From positions 9,588,491 to 9,652,490 of the forward strand of contig NC_090792.1 in assembly GCF_040054535.1 (NCBI RefSeq): DNA of 64,000 bases, read 5' to 3'. A program made the translations under genes and the position numbers. This DNA is from Antennarius striatus (lineage: Eukaryota; Chordata; Actinopteri; Lophiiformes; Antennariidae). The notes below the pieces were generated by a model. That model made no database searches and was not told the origin of the DNA. It saw only the letters and a program-made list of their open reading frames with translations. Positions 22,901 to 35,346 of this stretch are shown here, in pieces. Position 1 is the first letter of the stretch. Every line of letters begins with the position of its first letter.

Positions 22901-25900
22901 CAGCATGAAGTATTCTTTGCATTTTGAAAGATGGTTGATTTTGTGATATTTATTTGGTATTGCTACAGCAAGACAGTCTTCTGCTGACTTTACGATATGT
23001 AATGTGATTACTCCAAATCTGTATTGATGGGCTTCTAATAGTCATCTGTTTTGGAGGGTGTGCATCCTGACATATGAACCTAATATCAAGACCCATTTTG
23101 CTGCATTACATAACCAGAAGTCCAGCTACTCTGTCCCTCTTCTATAAGTGGGTGTTTGACTGTGTTTATAAGAATGCAGACATTCGCAGGAGGAGGTCGC
23201 TGTTTTTCTTCGTTGATCTCTCAGTAAACTTCTCTGCTCCTCTGTCTTTCCAACCTCAAACCCTAACCAGTGAAAGGCAACTGAAACTGAGACAACCTCA
23301 ACGTTTTCAGTCTGTGCTCCAGCAGTAGAATATTACATTCATTACAGAGGCTGAGGCTCCAGTAAAAACTGCCTTTGTTGGCCAAGTACAATATGGTTCC
23401 TGTGGGATTGTGGAGTAACCATCCCTGCTTGAGACTATGTCCTGTGAGCCAGTTTGAGGCTTTGATTGGTTCAGTTCTCTTCTCCTCCTGGATTCCACTG
23501 ATCAGGAAGAAAGGGGAGTTGAAGACGAGGGGAGTCTTGTTCCCTGGGTCAGAGTCAGATCTATCACATTGAATTTAACAGACACCAGATTTTTAGCTCC
23601 ATTTTATTTGAATGAAAATGCACACAATATGAAAACAAGTGTTTTTGCTTGGTGTTATAGGGGATTGCTCACACATTAAATTCCTATAGATGATGATGAA
23701 ATAAATATAACATCTGAGTTACAGAACAGAAAATATATTTTACTGAACAGAAGAGGCTTTCTCAGATGCCTCTTTATATGCTGCTACTGTTAGAAGCCAC
23801 AAGATGGGGGTGTGAATTCATTTTCTGACTGTCCCTGGCTCAGCCTGAACACGGACAAATGATGAACATTGAAGGGATTTCAATTTTTACATTTGTTTTA
23901 GTCCGTATTGCTTCAATCGTTCTATGAAAAGGTACTGCAAATATCATTAATGTCTGGATTTAAATATTGCAAGTCCTGTTTAAGGTATTATAACTGATAA
24001 TAAACTATAAATCCATTTCTTGAAGATGTGTTTTAGACTCTTGAAGTTTTCAAGATAAACCTTCAAGATATTGTTCCCTGTGCTTGATGGTCTTTGTTCA
24101 ACAAATAGGTTTTACATGATCTTTCTTATTACCGGTAAGTTTTGACATCATTGTCAGAGCCTAATTATTTCACATGTCTTGACTGATCTGCACACTTGCG
24201 TTCGTACTGCACCAGTGCTTGGAAAGGTCTGGATAAACCTATTCTCATTCTGATGTGGGAATAACTCCTATGTCCATCATCTTGGGTAGTGCTAAGTAGG
24301 TATCTCAGAAGTATTATATTCAGTATTTTCTGCACTACAAGGCACACTGGACTATAAGGCACACCTTCAATGAATGGCCTATTTTAAAACTTTTCATTTA
24401 TAAGGTGTACAGGATTATAAGGTGTATCTGATTAAAAGGCACACCTTCAATGAATGGCCTATTTTAAAACTGTTTTCATATATAAGGTACACTGGATTAT
24501 AAGGCACACTTTCAGTTTTTGACATAATTAAAGGTTTTTAGGTGTGCCTTATTGTGCGGAAAATACTGTAATCACCTCAACAGTCAGTTGAGCTAACCAC
24601 ATTTACCTAACCTCAATGTTCCATTAGCGTGAAATGTGCTTCAATTGCAATGTCATTTTTTCACAGTTTAATGATTGATCATTAAAGATCAAACACATTA
24701 TCTGGTTTAGCTTAATCTGCTGTGAGTGGAGAATTGGGCTTTTCCTTTATCTCATCTAAATATCATCTGGAGCCACTGAACCTGTTGGTGAGCACGTATT
24801 AACGTGAACATCTTGGATCATTTAGAGGCAAAGCCAGACAAGACAAGATTGCTGTGGGCACATTTTGGTTTTAAGTCAAACAAAAGAGAAGAGCCCAGTA
24901 ACATTAAGGAGCTAAGAGGTAGCATATAAAACAGCTAATGTCGCAAATCTAAAAGAACATGTAAGGATGGAACAAACTCTTTGTGGAAAAGGTGGAGAAT
25001 ACTGACTGAAAAGGTCAGCCATTGGGAAACTCCACCAAAAACCTTCCTGTGACTCAGCTCCATTAAGACATTTGTTATTAGTAAATATCTGTCATTAAAA
25101 CTTTTGTCTTTTACTCCTAGTCTTTGACCTTTGACCTCACAGTTCTCTGGTCCCCACACCGCCACGTTAACCCAGTTCGGGTGGTTATCCAAACTGTCCC
25201 ACCCTGTCACCAATGAAGTCCAGAATGTTGCCCTTTTTCTCTCACTTATGTAAGACAGGAAAGCAATCATTCCTATCACCTGCCCTTTTTAATGGCCTGC
25301 TGAGAAGATTGGTTCCTGCTTCCATGCCGAAATTAAAAGCTGTGAAAAGAGGCTGGCGTCAGCGGGTTGGCATCACAGACAGCTTTCCATGAAAGTGCTT
25401 TTTTTTTTCCCGCTTTGTGTGGTGCACCCATTCTAATAGTTAGAGAGCACTGGTTTAACGTGGATGATGGTGCACTGTTACATGTTGTTGATCACTTCTT
25501 GGATGATTGTGTGTCTTTTGTGTGTGAAATTTCAACAAGTCTAGAAAGAAGTGGTGGGGATCGTGGTTGTAGTGATAGATACTTGTAGATATCAACTGGT
25601 CCTGTTATATGTTAATCCAATTTTACTCTCCAAAACTCTTTAAGTGGCTTTTAATCTGACGCCTCAGAAGGCCTGTGAATCTAAATATATGATGTTCATT
25701 AAAGACTATGTCCTGGTTTTAAAAGGGTTATGTTTAGAGGCCTGTTTTTTTGATTGAACTAGGACACGCAGCCACAGTGGCTCCTACTTGCTCAGCCCAG
25801 CGCTGCTCCACCCAAGCACCCCTCACATTGCCCAAATTTTTTTATTATCTGTTTCCAGAAACTGACCATGATCTGAAGCTTCAAAACATCCCATCAGAAC

Positions 25901-28900
25901 TTTAGAGGGTGATGACACAGAGGCTGTATCCATGTTTTTCTCCAGCCTTTCATTTGGAGGGGCAGCCACTGATAGCCTGACTCCAGCAAAGCGTACACTG
26001 TACGCCGTACAGCCTCTCAGATCATTTAATATTAGCTTCATCTTGAAGCAGATCTCACCATCTCAGTGTGTGGGTCGTCTTTATTCAATGATATACCACC
26101 CTGTATTTGAAAGGTGACTGAAAACAAAAGAATCTCATCAAAACTAGGATTATTTTCAAGAATTCCTGCTTTATGGCACAGCTGAAAGTGATCTTCAGGG
26201 TATTGGGAATGGGATATAGTTTAGCTCATCTGTTTGTATTGGTGTAAGCTCCACGATATAAGAGAGGACAGATGTCTGTGGTGTTAACTGCGGTCTTTCA
26301 GATTCTTAAAGAATCTAAGTTGTTTGATCAGTTCATCTAACAGGTCTTTTCTTGTCCTTTTCTGTTCACAGTAACTTCTCCAACTACAGGAACCGCTTCA
26401 GCATGCCCGGTCAAACGGAGAGTCTGTGGTACAGGTGAGGGAGGAAAGTTAAGAAGTAGAAAGCAACTTCCAATCAGAAGTGGATGCTAGGTGTGCAGAC
26501 AGAGCAAGGAAAGTGGAAGGAAGAGACTAGAACATCCGTCTATTTAGTTTACCTCCTATCCCAGGGATGTGGGGACGACAAAGAGCTTTACATTTGATTG
26601 GCTCACTCATGGCAAACTTCGCTCTCTCAACAGTAAGTTAATACCTTTGTGGCCCACAGGCCAGTTGCCCAGTCTTCATTCTCAGATGGGGAGGCCTGTT
26701 GAAAGGGCGCACTGAGCTCATGTGCACAGTTTGCATCAAAGGAAGGCAGAGGGAAAAAAGGGAAAGGCAATCTGAAATCCTAGCTACTGGAAACAATTCC
26801 TAACGTACAGTACACATGTACAGAACACATGTTTTTCCATGAATCTTGCAGTTTGTATTCAGACTTTTTAAGTTGCCTTCTCTACTGGGTCAAAGCCATG
26901 TGTCATTTTAACAATGTGTGTCTGCAGCTGGAACCTGGGCTCAGTACACATCATCTCCCTCTCCACAGAGGTTTATTTCTACCTTGAGTTTGGCCTGGAT
27001 CTTCTCTTTAGGCAGTACAAGTGGCTGGAGGAAGATCTGGAGGTCAGTAAATGCAACGCCTACGCTGCAGGTTTTGATTCTCTTTTTTTCTACTAAAGCA
27101 CAATTATCTTTCAGCATTACAGTATTTTAGTACAAACATAGTGGTTCTGGTTCATTAAAATGAAGATCTGAAAGGAAATTCAATGTGTCATTTCTTTTTT
27201 TGTTCCAAATAAAAACAGCTCTTTACACACTTGTCGCTTCTCCTAACCCAGGTGGCTAACAGACCAGAGAACCGAGCAGTGCGACCATGGATAGTCACCA
27301 TGGGACACAGACCCATGTACTGCTCCGATGATGACCAGGACGACTGCACCAAGTTTGACTCATTTGTGTGTAAAACACTAATTCCTACCCATTAATTGAT
27401 GCATATTTACTTACGTTAATAGCTAGAGAGTAAGGCATAGGTGCAAGGCCTACTGTGACTAAGCACCAAAGCTGAGAACTGAAAATCAAAGTAACCATTA
27501 ATGTCATGTGAAGGAGTATGATTCTGTCTGCTTAAACTCAAATGGAAAGTCCTGTTGTAATGTTGTAGTTGGATTCTGTGTCGGTTCTCAGTTATCCAGG
27601 TCATGGTTATCCAAAGTTGTTTAAATCAATCCACAGGACTTCAAGAAAGTTTCTTGAAGACGTTTTGTCTCTCATCCAAAAGGCTTCTTCAGTTCTGAAC
27701 TGAAGCCTTTTGAATGAGAGGTGAAAGGTCTTCAAGAAGCTTCAAGAAACTTTCTTGAAATTCTTTAACTTGAAAACATTTTGTTAACCGCTGCATTAAG
27801 AGCAGAAGATCTGTATTGTTAAAGGTTTTATATCCTGTGGATGTATTTTTAGGACTAATTTTCTTCCACTTTACTTCACAGTAATTTTCCCTTGTAGCAG
27901 ACACATTGCAAGCAAGCCCGCAAACACACTAAGTATCGTATACTGTCATTATTGTTATTTGGAAACAAATACTTTCCACTTAGACATCTCTCAGCACGTG
28001 AGAGTGTTTTCAGGTGTTGGCATGGGCATAATGGGATTCCACCAGGTAGTTTTGAGCTGCGGTTACGATTTTGGATGACTGTTCCAGGTCGCCCTGACGT
28101 TATCCCTCTGTTTTATCTCAGGTCCGACTAGGAAGGAAGGACACCAAACCACCAGCTCCTGGTCTGGAGGATCTGTTTCACCGCTATGGTGTGTTGTCTC
28201 TCTGTGGACTGCTAATGGATGTTTAACATTACAAATTTGCACACCTCGGCTAAACTAAAAGTAAACAGTAACAAAGAGCGGAACAATCCAAACATTCTTT
28301 GTTCAAAAAGCCAGCCTCTGATATGGCTGTCAGCCCAGCAGCCCATTTGTAAATGTCGTCTTTGTATTACATTTCTTTTGTTGCATTTAATTGTTTAAGT
28401 TGTGGTAGCGCTTAGTGAAGTCAGATTGATCTGATTTTAAGATGCTGTTGACAGCTATTAAAATCACAACATTGAAGAGAGACGTGGATAAATGTTACAG
28501 CCACAGCCTGTGTTGTTTATAACATTTGTAACAGAGTTGTTTTAGAGGTTATGAATATGTATGGTCTTTCACAGGAGTGGATTTGGAGTTGTGGGCACAT
28601 GAACACACTTATGAGAGGCTTTGGCCTGTCTATGGTGACAAGGTTAGTTCCTGCATTTGTAATTCATTACAGTCTTAAATGTATGGTTAACATTTTATTG
28701 TTGCTAAAAGAAACAGTTAATGCTTTTCCCTTCAGGTTTGCAATGGGAGCAAAGAACAGCCTTATGTGAACCCTAAAGCTCCAGTGCACATTATCACAGG
28801 CTCTGCTGTAAGTACCTTCTTAACACCGCCTAAGTCTCAATGTTTTTTTCCACATAGATCATGGAATCAACAGCAGCATCAGCAAAAACAATGTCAGATA

Positions 28901-29471
28901 TTGTCCAGCTTCCTTTCTGTGCAGCATTTGGTTTGCCACATGAGTTTACTACCAGCTGCTCCTCCAGTTAGGAGTGTTGTTATGCGGTGGTGAGCAACAC
29001 AGGCCATGCCTCTTCATCTAACCACAGACGAATTAGTCATTGACATATCAAAATGTGGTCAGACTCACACCGAGACACAGCCGCAGTTGTAAATGTCACA
29101 CAAAGGGCTTTGTGGACAGAGCTGCAGGAATGCATACTCCTCATTACTAACAGAATAGGGTACAATCACTGATGATCTCTGTGCAGGGCTGCAGGGAGAA
29201 GACTGATAGATTCAACCCGAACCCCAAAGACTGGAGTGCTTTCCGCAGCACAGACTACGGCTACACCCGAATGCAAGTGGTCAACAGCACCCACCTTCAC
29301 CTGGAGCAGGTTTCTGATGACCAGGTAAGACCAGGTGGAAAGATGTGCACAGAAGCCAAATTGACTGTTTAGTGGTGATGAGAAATATTTTTTTGTGTAT
29401 TCCAGCAAGGCAAGGTGATCGACAGCATATGGGTGGTGAAGGACAAACATGGCCCCTTTGCCTGGGTCTGA
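17087..29471 (+). CDS. acp7: Acid phosphatase type 7 (purple acid phosphatase-like)
   Basis: Thirteen coding exons: 17087-17195, 18775-18975, 19063-19245, 20762-20787, 21401-21498, 26372-26434, 26928-27042, 27252-27365, 28122-28188, 28575-28642, 28736-28807, 29187-29324 and 29406-29471. All are GT-AG and in phase, giving 1320 nt and 439 aa (human ACP7 438). ACP7 (PAPL) is a secreted or lysosomal-type dinuclear-metal phosphoesterase, presumed to hydrolyse phosphomonoesters at acid pH; its physiological substrate is poorly known. A signal peptide occupies about residues 1-26. A fibronectin-III-like N-terminal domain follows (QVHLSYPG, SMVVTWTTF, YIHRVTLSGLKPG). The metallophosphatase core carries GDLG (Asp137), GDFAYD (Asp166, Tyr169), GNHE (Asn201, His202), GHRPMYC (His284) and AHEHTYER (His334, His336), so every metal ligand is present. 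Exon 4 is a 26-nt microexon. AATAAA lies at 29697. Confidence 0.97.
17401..17473 (+). mobile_element. RTE LINE 3'-end fragment
   Basis: About 73 bp containing GTGGCGACCCCTGAAGGGCA and AAGCCGAAAGGAAAAGAAGA, the same 3' terminus as the minus-strand RTE copy at 10812 but in the opposite orientation. It is extremely 5' truncated and lies in acp7 intron 1. Confidence 0.8.
17655..18378 (+). mobile_element. hAT (ZBED/GTF2IRD2-like) transposon relic, copy B
   Basis: Plus-strand frames read VMNLVIQMVNKIIGKALN, RRFQELL, SKYSDLLLHNKLSWLSRG and EVLHRF, then break. This is the NFIRA...LNHRQF...GDLLYHTEVRWLSRGKVLKRF region of GTF2IRD2/ZBED-type hAT transposases. The remainder (to TTTCCGACCCCTGAG) is an inverted, diverged copy of the 10.07-10.72 kb relic with a roughly 140-bp internal deletion near 18000. 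It lies in acp7 intron 1 and is inactive. Confidence 0.8.
19884..19914 (+). repeat. TTTATTAATCCC-type repeat tail
   Basis: ACTTTATTAATCCCGCAACGGGAAATTATC is the short conserved tail of an abundant fish retroposon class. It is followed at once by a (GT)n/(TA)n microsatellite. Sister tails lie at 35196, 41926, 48505 and 49001. Confidence 0.6.
19946..20110. repeat. (GT)n followed by an imperfect (TA)n tract
   Basis: About 15 GT units run into roughly 130 bp of TATA/ATAT with scattered TGTG and CTG interruptions, in acp7 intron 3. Such AT tracts can extrude cruciforms. No gene is present. Confidence 0.9.
20131..20173. repeat. 11-bp perfect inverted repeat at a SINE end
   Basis: TACAGGCCCCT (20131-20141) and AGGGGCCTGTA (20163-20173) are perfect reverse complements around a 21-nt AC-rich loop, directly next to the SINE. 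Confidence 0.7.
20161..20397 (-). mobile_element. tRNA-derived SINE
   Basis: On the minus strand the element starts near 20397 with a pol III A box TGGCCTAGTGG (20381-20371) and a B box GGTTTGATTCC (20339-20329), 31 nt apart as in a tRNA. A non-tRNA body of about 150 bp follows. There is no cloverleaf, so this is a SINE head rather than a working tRNA gene. It lies in acp7 intron 3. Confidence 0.75.
20415..20500. repeat. 33-bp tandem repeat, 2.6 copies
   Basis: The unit GCTGTTTATTAACGAGTAGT...AATATAA begins at 20415, 20448 and 20481 with one to three changes per copy. It is a small minisatellite beside the SINE in acp7 intron 3. Confidence 0.85.
21571..21629 (+). repeat. (TTTTTG)n then a 21-base G homopolymer
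   Basis: T-rich hexamer repeats lead into 21 consecutive G (21609-21629) in acp7 intron 5. The run can form G-quadruplexes on the transcribed RNA. Its length is at risk of sequencing or assembly error. Confidence 0.85.
24321..24568. mobile_element. MITE with terminal inverted repeats and internal 80-bp duplication
   Basis: The left end CAGTATTTTCTGCACTACAA and the reverse complement of the right end, CAGTATTTTCCGCACAATAA, form inverted termini of about 27 bp. Inside, the block AAGGCACACCTTCAATGAAT plus GGCCTATTTTAAAAC occurs twice, 80 bp apart (24358 and 24438). The 248-bp element is non-coding and lies in acp7 intron 5. It resembles a vertebrate DNA-transposon MITE family; the autonomous parent is not in this window. 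Confidence 0.85.
27639..27765. repeat. Long imperfect inverted repeat in acp7 intron 8
   Basis: The left arm (CTTCAAGAAAGTTTCTTGAA, then CTCTCATCCAAAAGGCTTC, to 27695) and the right arm (GAACTGAAGCCTTTTGAATG, then AGAGGTGAAAGGTCTTCAAG, to about 27760) pair with small indels and almost no loop. It looks like a palindromic foldback element. Confidence 0.8.
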
Positions 29472-29696
29472 AGACCACCCTCCTCAAAAAAAAAATCTAC
29501 TCAGGAAATGAAGTCTTTTTTTTTCTTCATGTCAATCATACACTGATAAAACACTAATTTTTCACTATGTCTGACCAATCAAGAAGATCACTGCTTGATT
29601 GTCTTATGTGAAACAATACAGTATAATGTGACTACTACTGCTGTGAGGTGCTAAACCTTGTCATGTTTTGCACACAATTTTTTTACACATAATTTT

Positions 29697-29702
29697 AATA
29701 AA
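29697..29702 (+). terminator. acp7: acp7 polyadenylation signal
   Basis: AATAAA lies 226 bp downstream of the acp7 stop, followed within 25 bp by a T/GT-rich stretch. Confidence 0.65.
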
Positions 29703-32700
29703 TGAGATTTTTGTTGATGGATATCTGGATTCCTTTGTCTAAAACCTTATTAGAGTTCATTTTAGTCGTCAAACATTTCATTACATTAAGTTTCCATCGA
29801 CTGATAGGTGGTCTCTTCCTCTCTCCCTGAATAATCCTCTGACACTCAACATAGAGAAAATGAGTTTGGTAGAGACCGTGCCTGAATCTTCTCAAAATAT
29901 TTTTCTTTTCAAAAACCTGAAAATGTACTTAAACATATCAGATTCATGCTCAATCACTCTATATAGATGATAGATTCTTCTTCTGTGAACATTATATTAG
30001 AATATTAATATTGAAATCCAGGTTCATTGTCTATCTGTGGCCATCTGGGCCCGAGACAGGTGCATGGAGTCTACTTCTATGCTGAAGAACTGTTACGCTT
30101 GTGGCTCGTGTGCCTGCAGAGGTGAGTGTTGCTTCCACCAAGACTCTCACTGATAGGCTGACATTGATTCCTAACAACAGAATACTGCCTCTGATAAGTA
30201 ATGGGTGGCCACCAGCACAGCTCCCTGATTTAATTCAAGCTGGATTTTATTTCCGTGGTCAAATATCGTCTATGCATAATTCAATGATTTGTTAACACTA
30301 CACGTATGTTGATGCATAGAAGGCTATGAGGCTGACAATTTTGTCCAAAAGCACATGCAATGATATGAGGGTAAATTCATTCAGTTATGAAAACACAGCT
30401 GGAAAAGCACTTTTTAAAAAATACATTTATTTATTTACTAAACACCTACTAACACAACACACTAATTTATGACTGCGAGTGTCCAACAATTCTTACAGGA
30501 GTATATTTTCCCATGCTGTGGGAGGCACATGGAGGAGGAGGTCCAAAGAGCCCAGCAGGAGGCCGGAGCACGTGCTGCTAAACTGTAACCTACACTGAGT
30601 CATCGCGTTTGCTTACAACTGTAAGAAACCACAATTATAGTTCAGTCAACGTTGTTTCTTTCTGGTTAGCTGCCTGTGTACAAAGATGCAAAATGGATCT
30701 ATGGAAAGTTGAAATAATGAGCATGTCACATGGAGCGCACGTTCCTCATCATTTAGTTAATGCAATTTCCTAAAATTTGGACTGATCGCAATCCAGGAAA
30801 AAGCGAGCAAGAGTGAAATAACATGTCACATCAGATTGTATGCTTTGTTGCTGACAATTGATGGGATTATTACTACCTAGAATAAAACAGCGGAGCAGCA
30901 ACTTTCTAGTTGTGTGGTTAAGGACTTTTGCGGGCAGACAGACAGAAGTTCCTACCTTTAATAACACAACTTATTTTTTCTACCACTTGTCGACTAATTT
31001 TTAACCAATTGATTCATCACCACCCATTAGAGACTTTAGCAGAACAGAGTTCAGATTTGTTAGTTTGTTTCAGTAAAATGTATGTTAAACGGGAGGCTCT
31101 GGCAGAGGGGGAAGCAGGGAGGGTCGATGGCTTGATTCCTGGCCCCTGATGTCTATAAGTCAACTACGCTGAACCCAAAATCGTTTGGCCGTCCCATTTG
31201 TGCATGGCATGGAATGTGCAATATTTGAATAGAATTTGCTTTTACTCCTTGTTGGTTTACATTAATATTAGAACCTATTTCCAGTTAATTCTCTTTTCTT
31301 AAAGGGGAGCTAATTCTGGTTGGACTATTTTTTTTCAAATCCGACACGACTGCCTTGTCCGTCTCACATGTGTTTACTTCACTGCAGCAGTCTAGTTTCT
31401 AAGGAAATAACAGTTCTTCGTGCTTTCCCAAGCGTATGGCTCAGTTAACCAAAGCAGTCATGAGCTTCCTCAAAACTCTATGAGACACAAGACAACAGAA
31501 ACAGCTGAGGAGCATCTCTATGAGACCTAACAGAACCTCCTTCTCTTCAGCACTGGGGCTTACCAACATTGTTTTTCTATTTTCACGAAACTTAAGCAGC
31601 TTCAACACACACAACAAACTCTCTCAGGGGACACGGGAGGGCCTCTGTATGGTATTTCTTTCATCGAGGGACAGCGCTTGATCACGGGGTTAACTGTGAG
31701 GACTAGAAATGTTTGTAATTAATTCAGAAGCTGGATCTCAGGGATGTTTTGTAAACCCAGTCATTCAGTGGTCTTCCATAACTAAAACACCACTGCAAAG
31801 AAGCCTCGGATCACAACCAAGACAAACAGTCAAGTTTAGTCTACCGAGGCGCATTACTGTGCATTCTTACCATAATTCCATTCCAAACATCAACACTGCA
31901 GTGACTTATAGGGCTTCAGAGTATACTATGAAAAGGAACACAACATGTACACTGTGAACACACTACTGTAAATCTAAAAAATAAACATGATAGCAATCAA
32001 AACAAGGTTTTGGGTTTTGCACTTGTATAGTGTTTGAGGGAAACACAAACCAATAGAACATAAGCTGCGAGAGATCAGACTGGGGCTTAATGAAAGCTAC
32101 ATATTATTCCTAGAGATATGGGAGGCAGGCTACCTGGGTTAGAATCACACAGTTAATGTGCTTTCTAAGAAACCTTACCAAACACCATGTGTCCTGTCTC
32201 CAGGGTTGGGTAACACATAATTTGATGGTGTTACATGATTGCTAAAAGTAATTCCAATCAACCCAGGTCAGTTTTTATTTAAAAACATAACTAGATTATA
32301 TTATATTTCTAGATTGTCAATATTACATGATAACACTGGAAATTTCAGAGTTATTTGTACTTATTTGTATCATAAATCTATATTGAAATTTTAAAAAAGA
32401 TTTTAAAAATAATTGCCTTGTAACACATTTGCAGAGGTTGGAGTGAACTTCTCTTTAGGTTCACCTCTTAGATACTGAGATGGAATCTTTTTTTTTTCAA
32501 CACCCAAACTGGTAGGTTTTCATCATTCCACTTTTAATATATTCAGAGGCCTGTAAATATTTAAAAGCTGGTATCGACATGGTCATACTGATTCCAGCTT
32601 ATCTGACTTTGGATAAACTGACAAGGTCTAAACCGACCCAGGGTGTTAGAATCTTACCTTGTTAGCTTTGGGTTACCTCCTTTAGAGAGTGGTCTGGTGC

Positions 32701-35195
32701 CATTTTGGGTTGCAATAATATTCAGAAAGAAAAGGCTGGACACCATTTCTGGAACAGATCAGCCAGTGTATTAGGATTGACCCACAAAATATAGTTTACA
32801 CTCTACAGTACACATTGTAAGAGACCCTGATTTTTTTTTATTTCTAAGATGATCAATCTTCTCTGTTAAGCAGATGTAGCTCAGGATTCACAGGTCATGC
32901 TGTCAATATATAGACAAATATGTTATTGAAAGCTACAGCCAGCCAACCTGAGTCTGCTCCCAGTCTATAGGAAGTATTTACTTGTGCTCGGGGCCAGACA
33001 TTGAACCCACTGACTTTGAGCCTTGACGAATTCTGAGAGATGAACGACAGCAGTGGTATAAACAATTACATATCTGCATGCCGATCGGTTCAAGATGTTA
33101 GGGTTTTCCCATGTCCACAAAGTCTCCTTTCGCATCCTAACATTAGCCAGCTAAGGTCATTGAGCCTGGTGTCTCAACAGTATAAGGCCAGGCTTCTTTG
33201 GCTCTTCTGAAATGAGCATGATTATTGACTGTGACATTTATTTGCACAGTTTCCATAGGGATCTGCTTTTGCAATTGAAACTGTCTTGCTGTAGGTTCCT
33301 TATTACCACTCTGTCATAACATCACACCTAACCTGTTCTGAAAAGCCACCAAATGCTCAACACAGTTCCGCCTAGCATCTAAGTCCAGCCACAAGGATCT
33401 AACTCATTTAACTGCAGCACTTATCCTCTGTACTCTGTCATGCCTGCCTGGTTACGACAAATTGCCTGGCTGAGCGGTTTTGGCTGTTACTGCTGAACAC
33501 ATGTTCTCAACAAATGCAGTGTTCCATTGAGAACAATGACAGGCCCAATAGTGCCTACCTTGAGTCCATACTCTGGAAGGTCTGTCGTTTTAGCACCAAA
33601 TATCATTGTGGCTTCTTATTGTTGGAAGTTTGGTAAACAATGTTGTGTTCTTGTCTATTAGTGTTCACCATCGGTTCCACATCATTGTTGAGTTCAGGTT
33701 GTTTTTTGAGGTGAATAGGCCGCCTTTGTTATTCCAGAAATGAGGCCATCACCTAATCAGCACTTTAGACTTGAGCTTGACAAAGAAAATGTCAGAGACT
33801 GGTTTACAATACGTGACTACAGAGATGGTAACACAAGAATACCTTTAGAGCTCTGGTTTTAAAGCCTTTGAGATAGGTATCACACAAAATGTTACGTTTT
33901 TGCCCTAAAACATCACAAACAGAGCTTGAGGACTTTGAATGTTGTCAGCCTTTCAGGCACGTGTTGAGTCCACACTTTGCACTCAGTCATTCTGAAACGA
34001 ATGTAGGGGTGTAAACTGCAAGCCTTTTTGCCAAAATTTGGCGCAACAATCAGCAAGTGGTAACAGTCCCAGCTCTGTCGGAGTGTTATGACAAGGGCAC
34101 AACCTGACTCTAGGCATAAGACGATATTTCAACAGCTTAATTCCCATTGGGAGTTCATGCGTGATCTTTCTCCAGGAACTTCTGTGGTATTCAGAATGCT
34201 ACTGATGGGATGGAAGGCACTGATGGATCTTTCAGCACTCGGCAAAAGGACATAAATGTCAATGCAGCGTTTTTTTCTTATCCACGTGCGATAAGTCTGG
34301 AATTCAAGACTGTTCTCTCACCTCAAGGTCAGGAGTCAACATAGGAGACTTACTCTGGTTTGGAGGGCAGCCAAAAACACAAAAACAGTCAGAAAGCCCT
34401 ATGTGGTTTAGCCAAAAAGAGGTAAGTAACATGAGTGAGGGTATTTTGGGGAGGATGGGTGCTTTCAAATAAGCAGGGGATGAAGTAGAAAGTATATGGC
34501 AGCACTGAAAGTTGACTCGCTCCTAAAAGCCACAGTTCAAACTGTAAAGGTAATCATCATCAGGAGACAGTATCCAGTGTTGTTTTTGAAAGAGTGTGAT
34601 CATACTAGACTGTCTTATTGATGGTAAAGTGGTTTTTGATGTTTATGGAGAGTTCCAAATGAAAGGGTACTGTGGGTCTGCAGTGTACCTTGAAAAAAAA
34701 AGGGGGGGGGGCTCTTTTCTTCACCAGCCTGTTGGTGGGGAACCGACTGACTGACTCACCACAAAAACACAGATGTCTCAAGTCACAGAACTGAAGTATT
34801 GAGAAAATCTGAAATAGCAGGTGGTTTTGTCATTAGAGGATGTTGATGTCCTTGGCCTAATGACATGCTATAAATGGACTCAGACAGGCAGGTACATCCC
34901 CTGCCTGCCTGGAAGATGACATATGTCTATCTGCATCATCCAAATAAATCTGTTTATTTGTAGCAAATGTGTTCCAATGCAACCAAAGAACAAGCTGATT
35001 GATTCAAAAACAGTCTTTTCCAATTCAGTGATTGGTTTAGAAATATGCTAGTATTGTTGAACAAAATGTGTTGCTCAGATGGTCCACCATTGTCCAGAAT
35101 TAAATATTTAACAAATATGGTATTGATGAATTGCCTTGAGTTCTTGATGATGTTCACGATCTTCAGGACATAAAACCAACTAACTTGAGCAATCT
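29703..35195. other. Gene-free stretch after acp7
   Basis: 5.5 kb of unique-looking AT-rich sequence. No open frame exceeds about 100 codons, and I see no convincing exon, RNA gene or intact transposon. A poly-A/poly-G run (nine A, then about ten G) sits near 34690-34710. Confidence 0.5.

Positions 35196-35346
<151 letters not shown>

Noticed and set aside
24935..25279. 114-codon minus-strand frame
   Set aside because: It lies inside acp7 intron 5, has no recognisable domain and no paired splice sites; probably chance.
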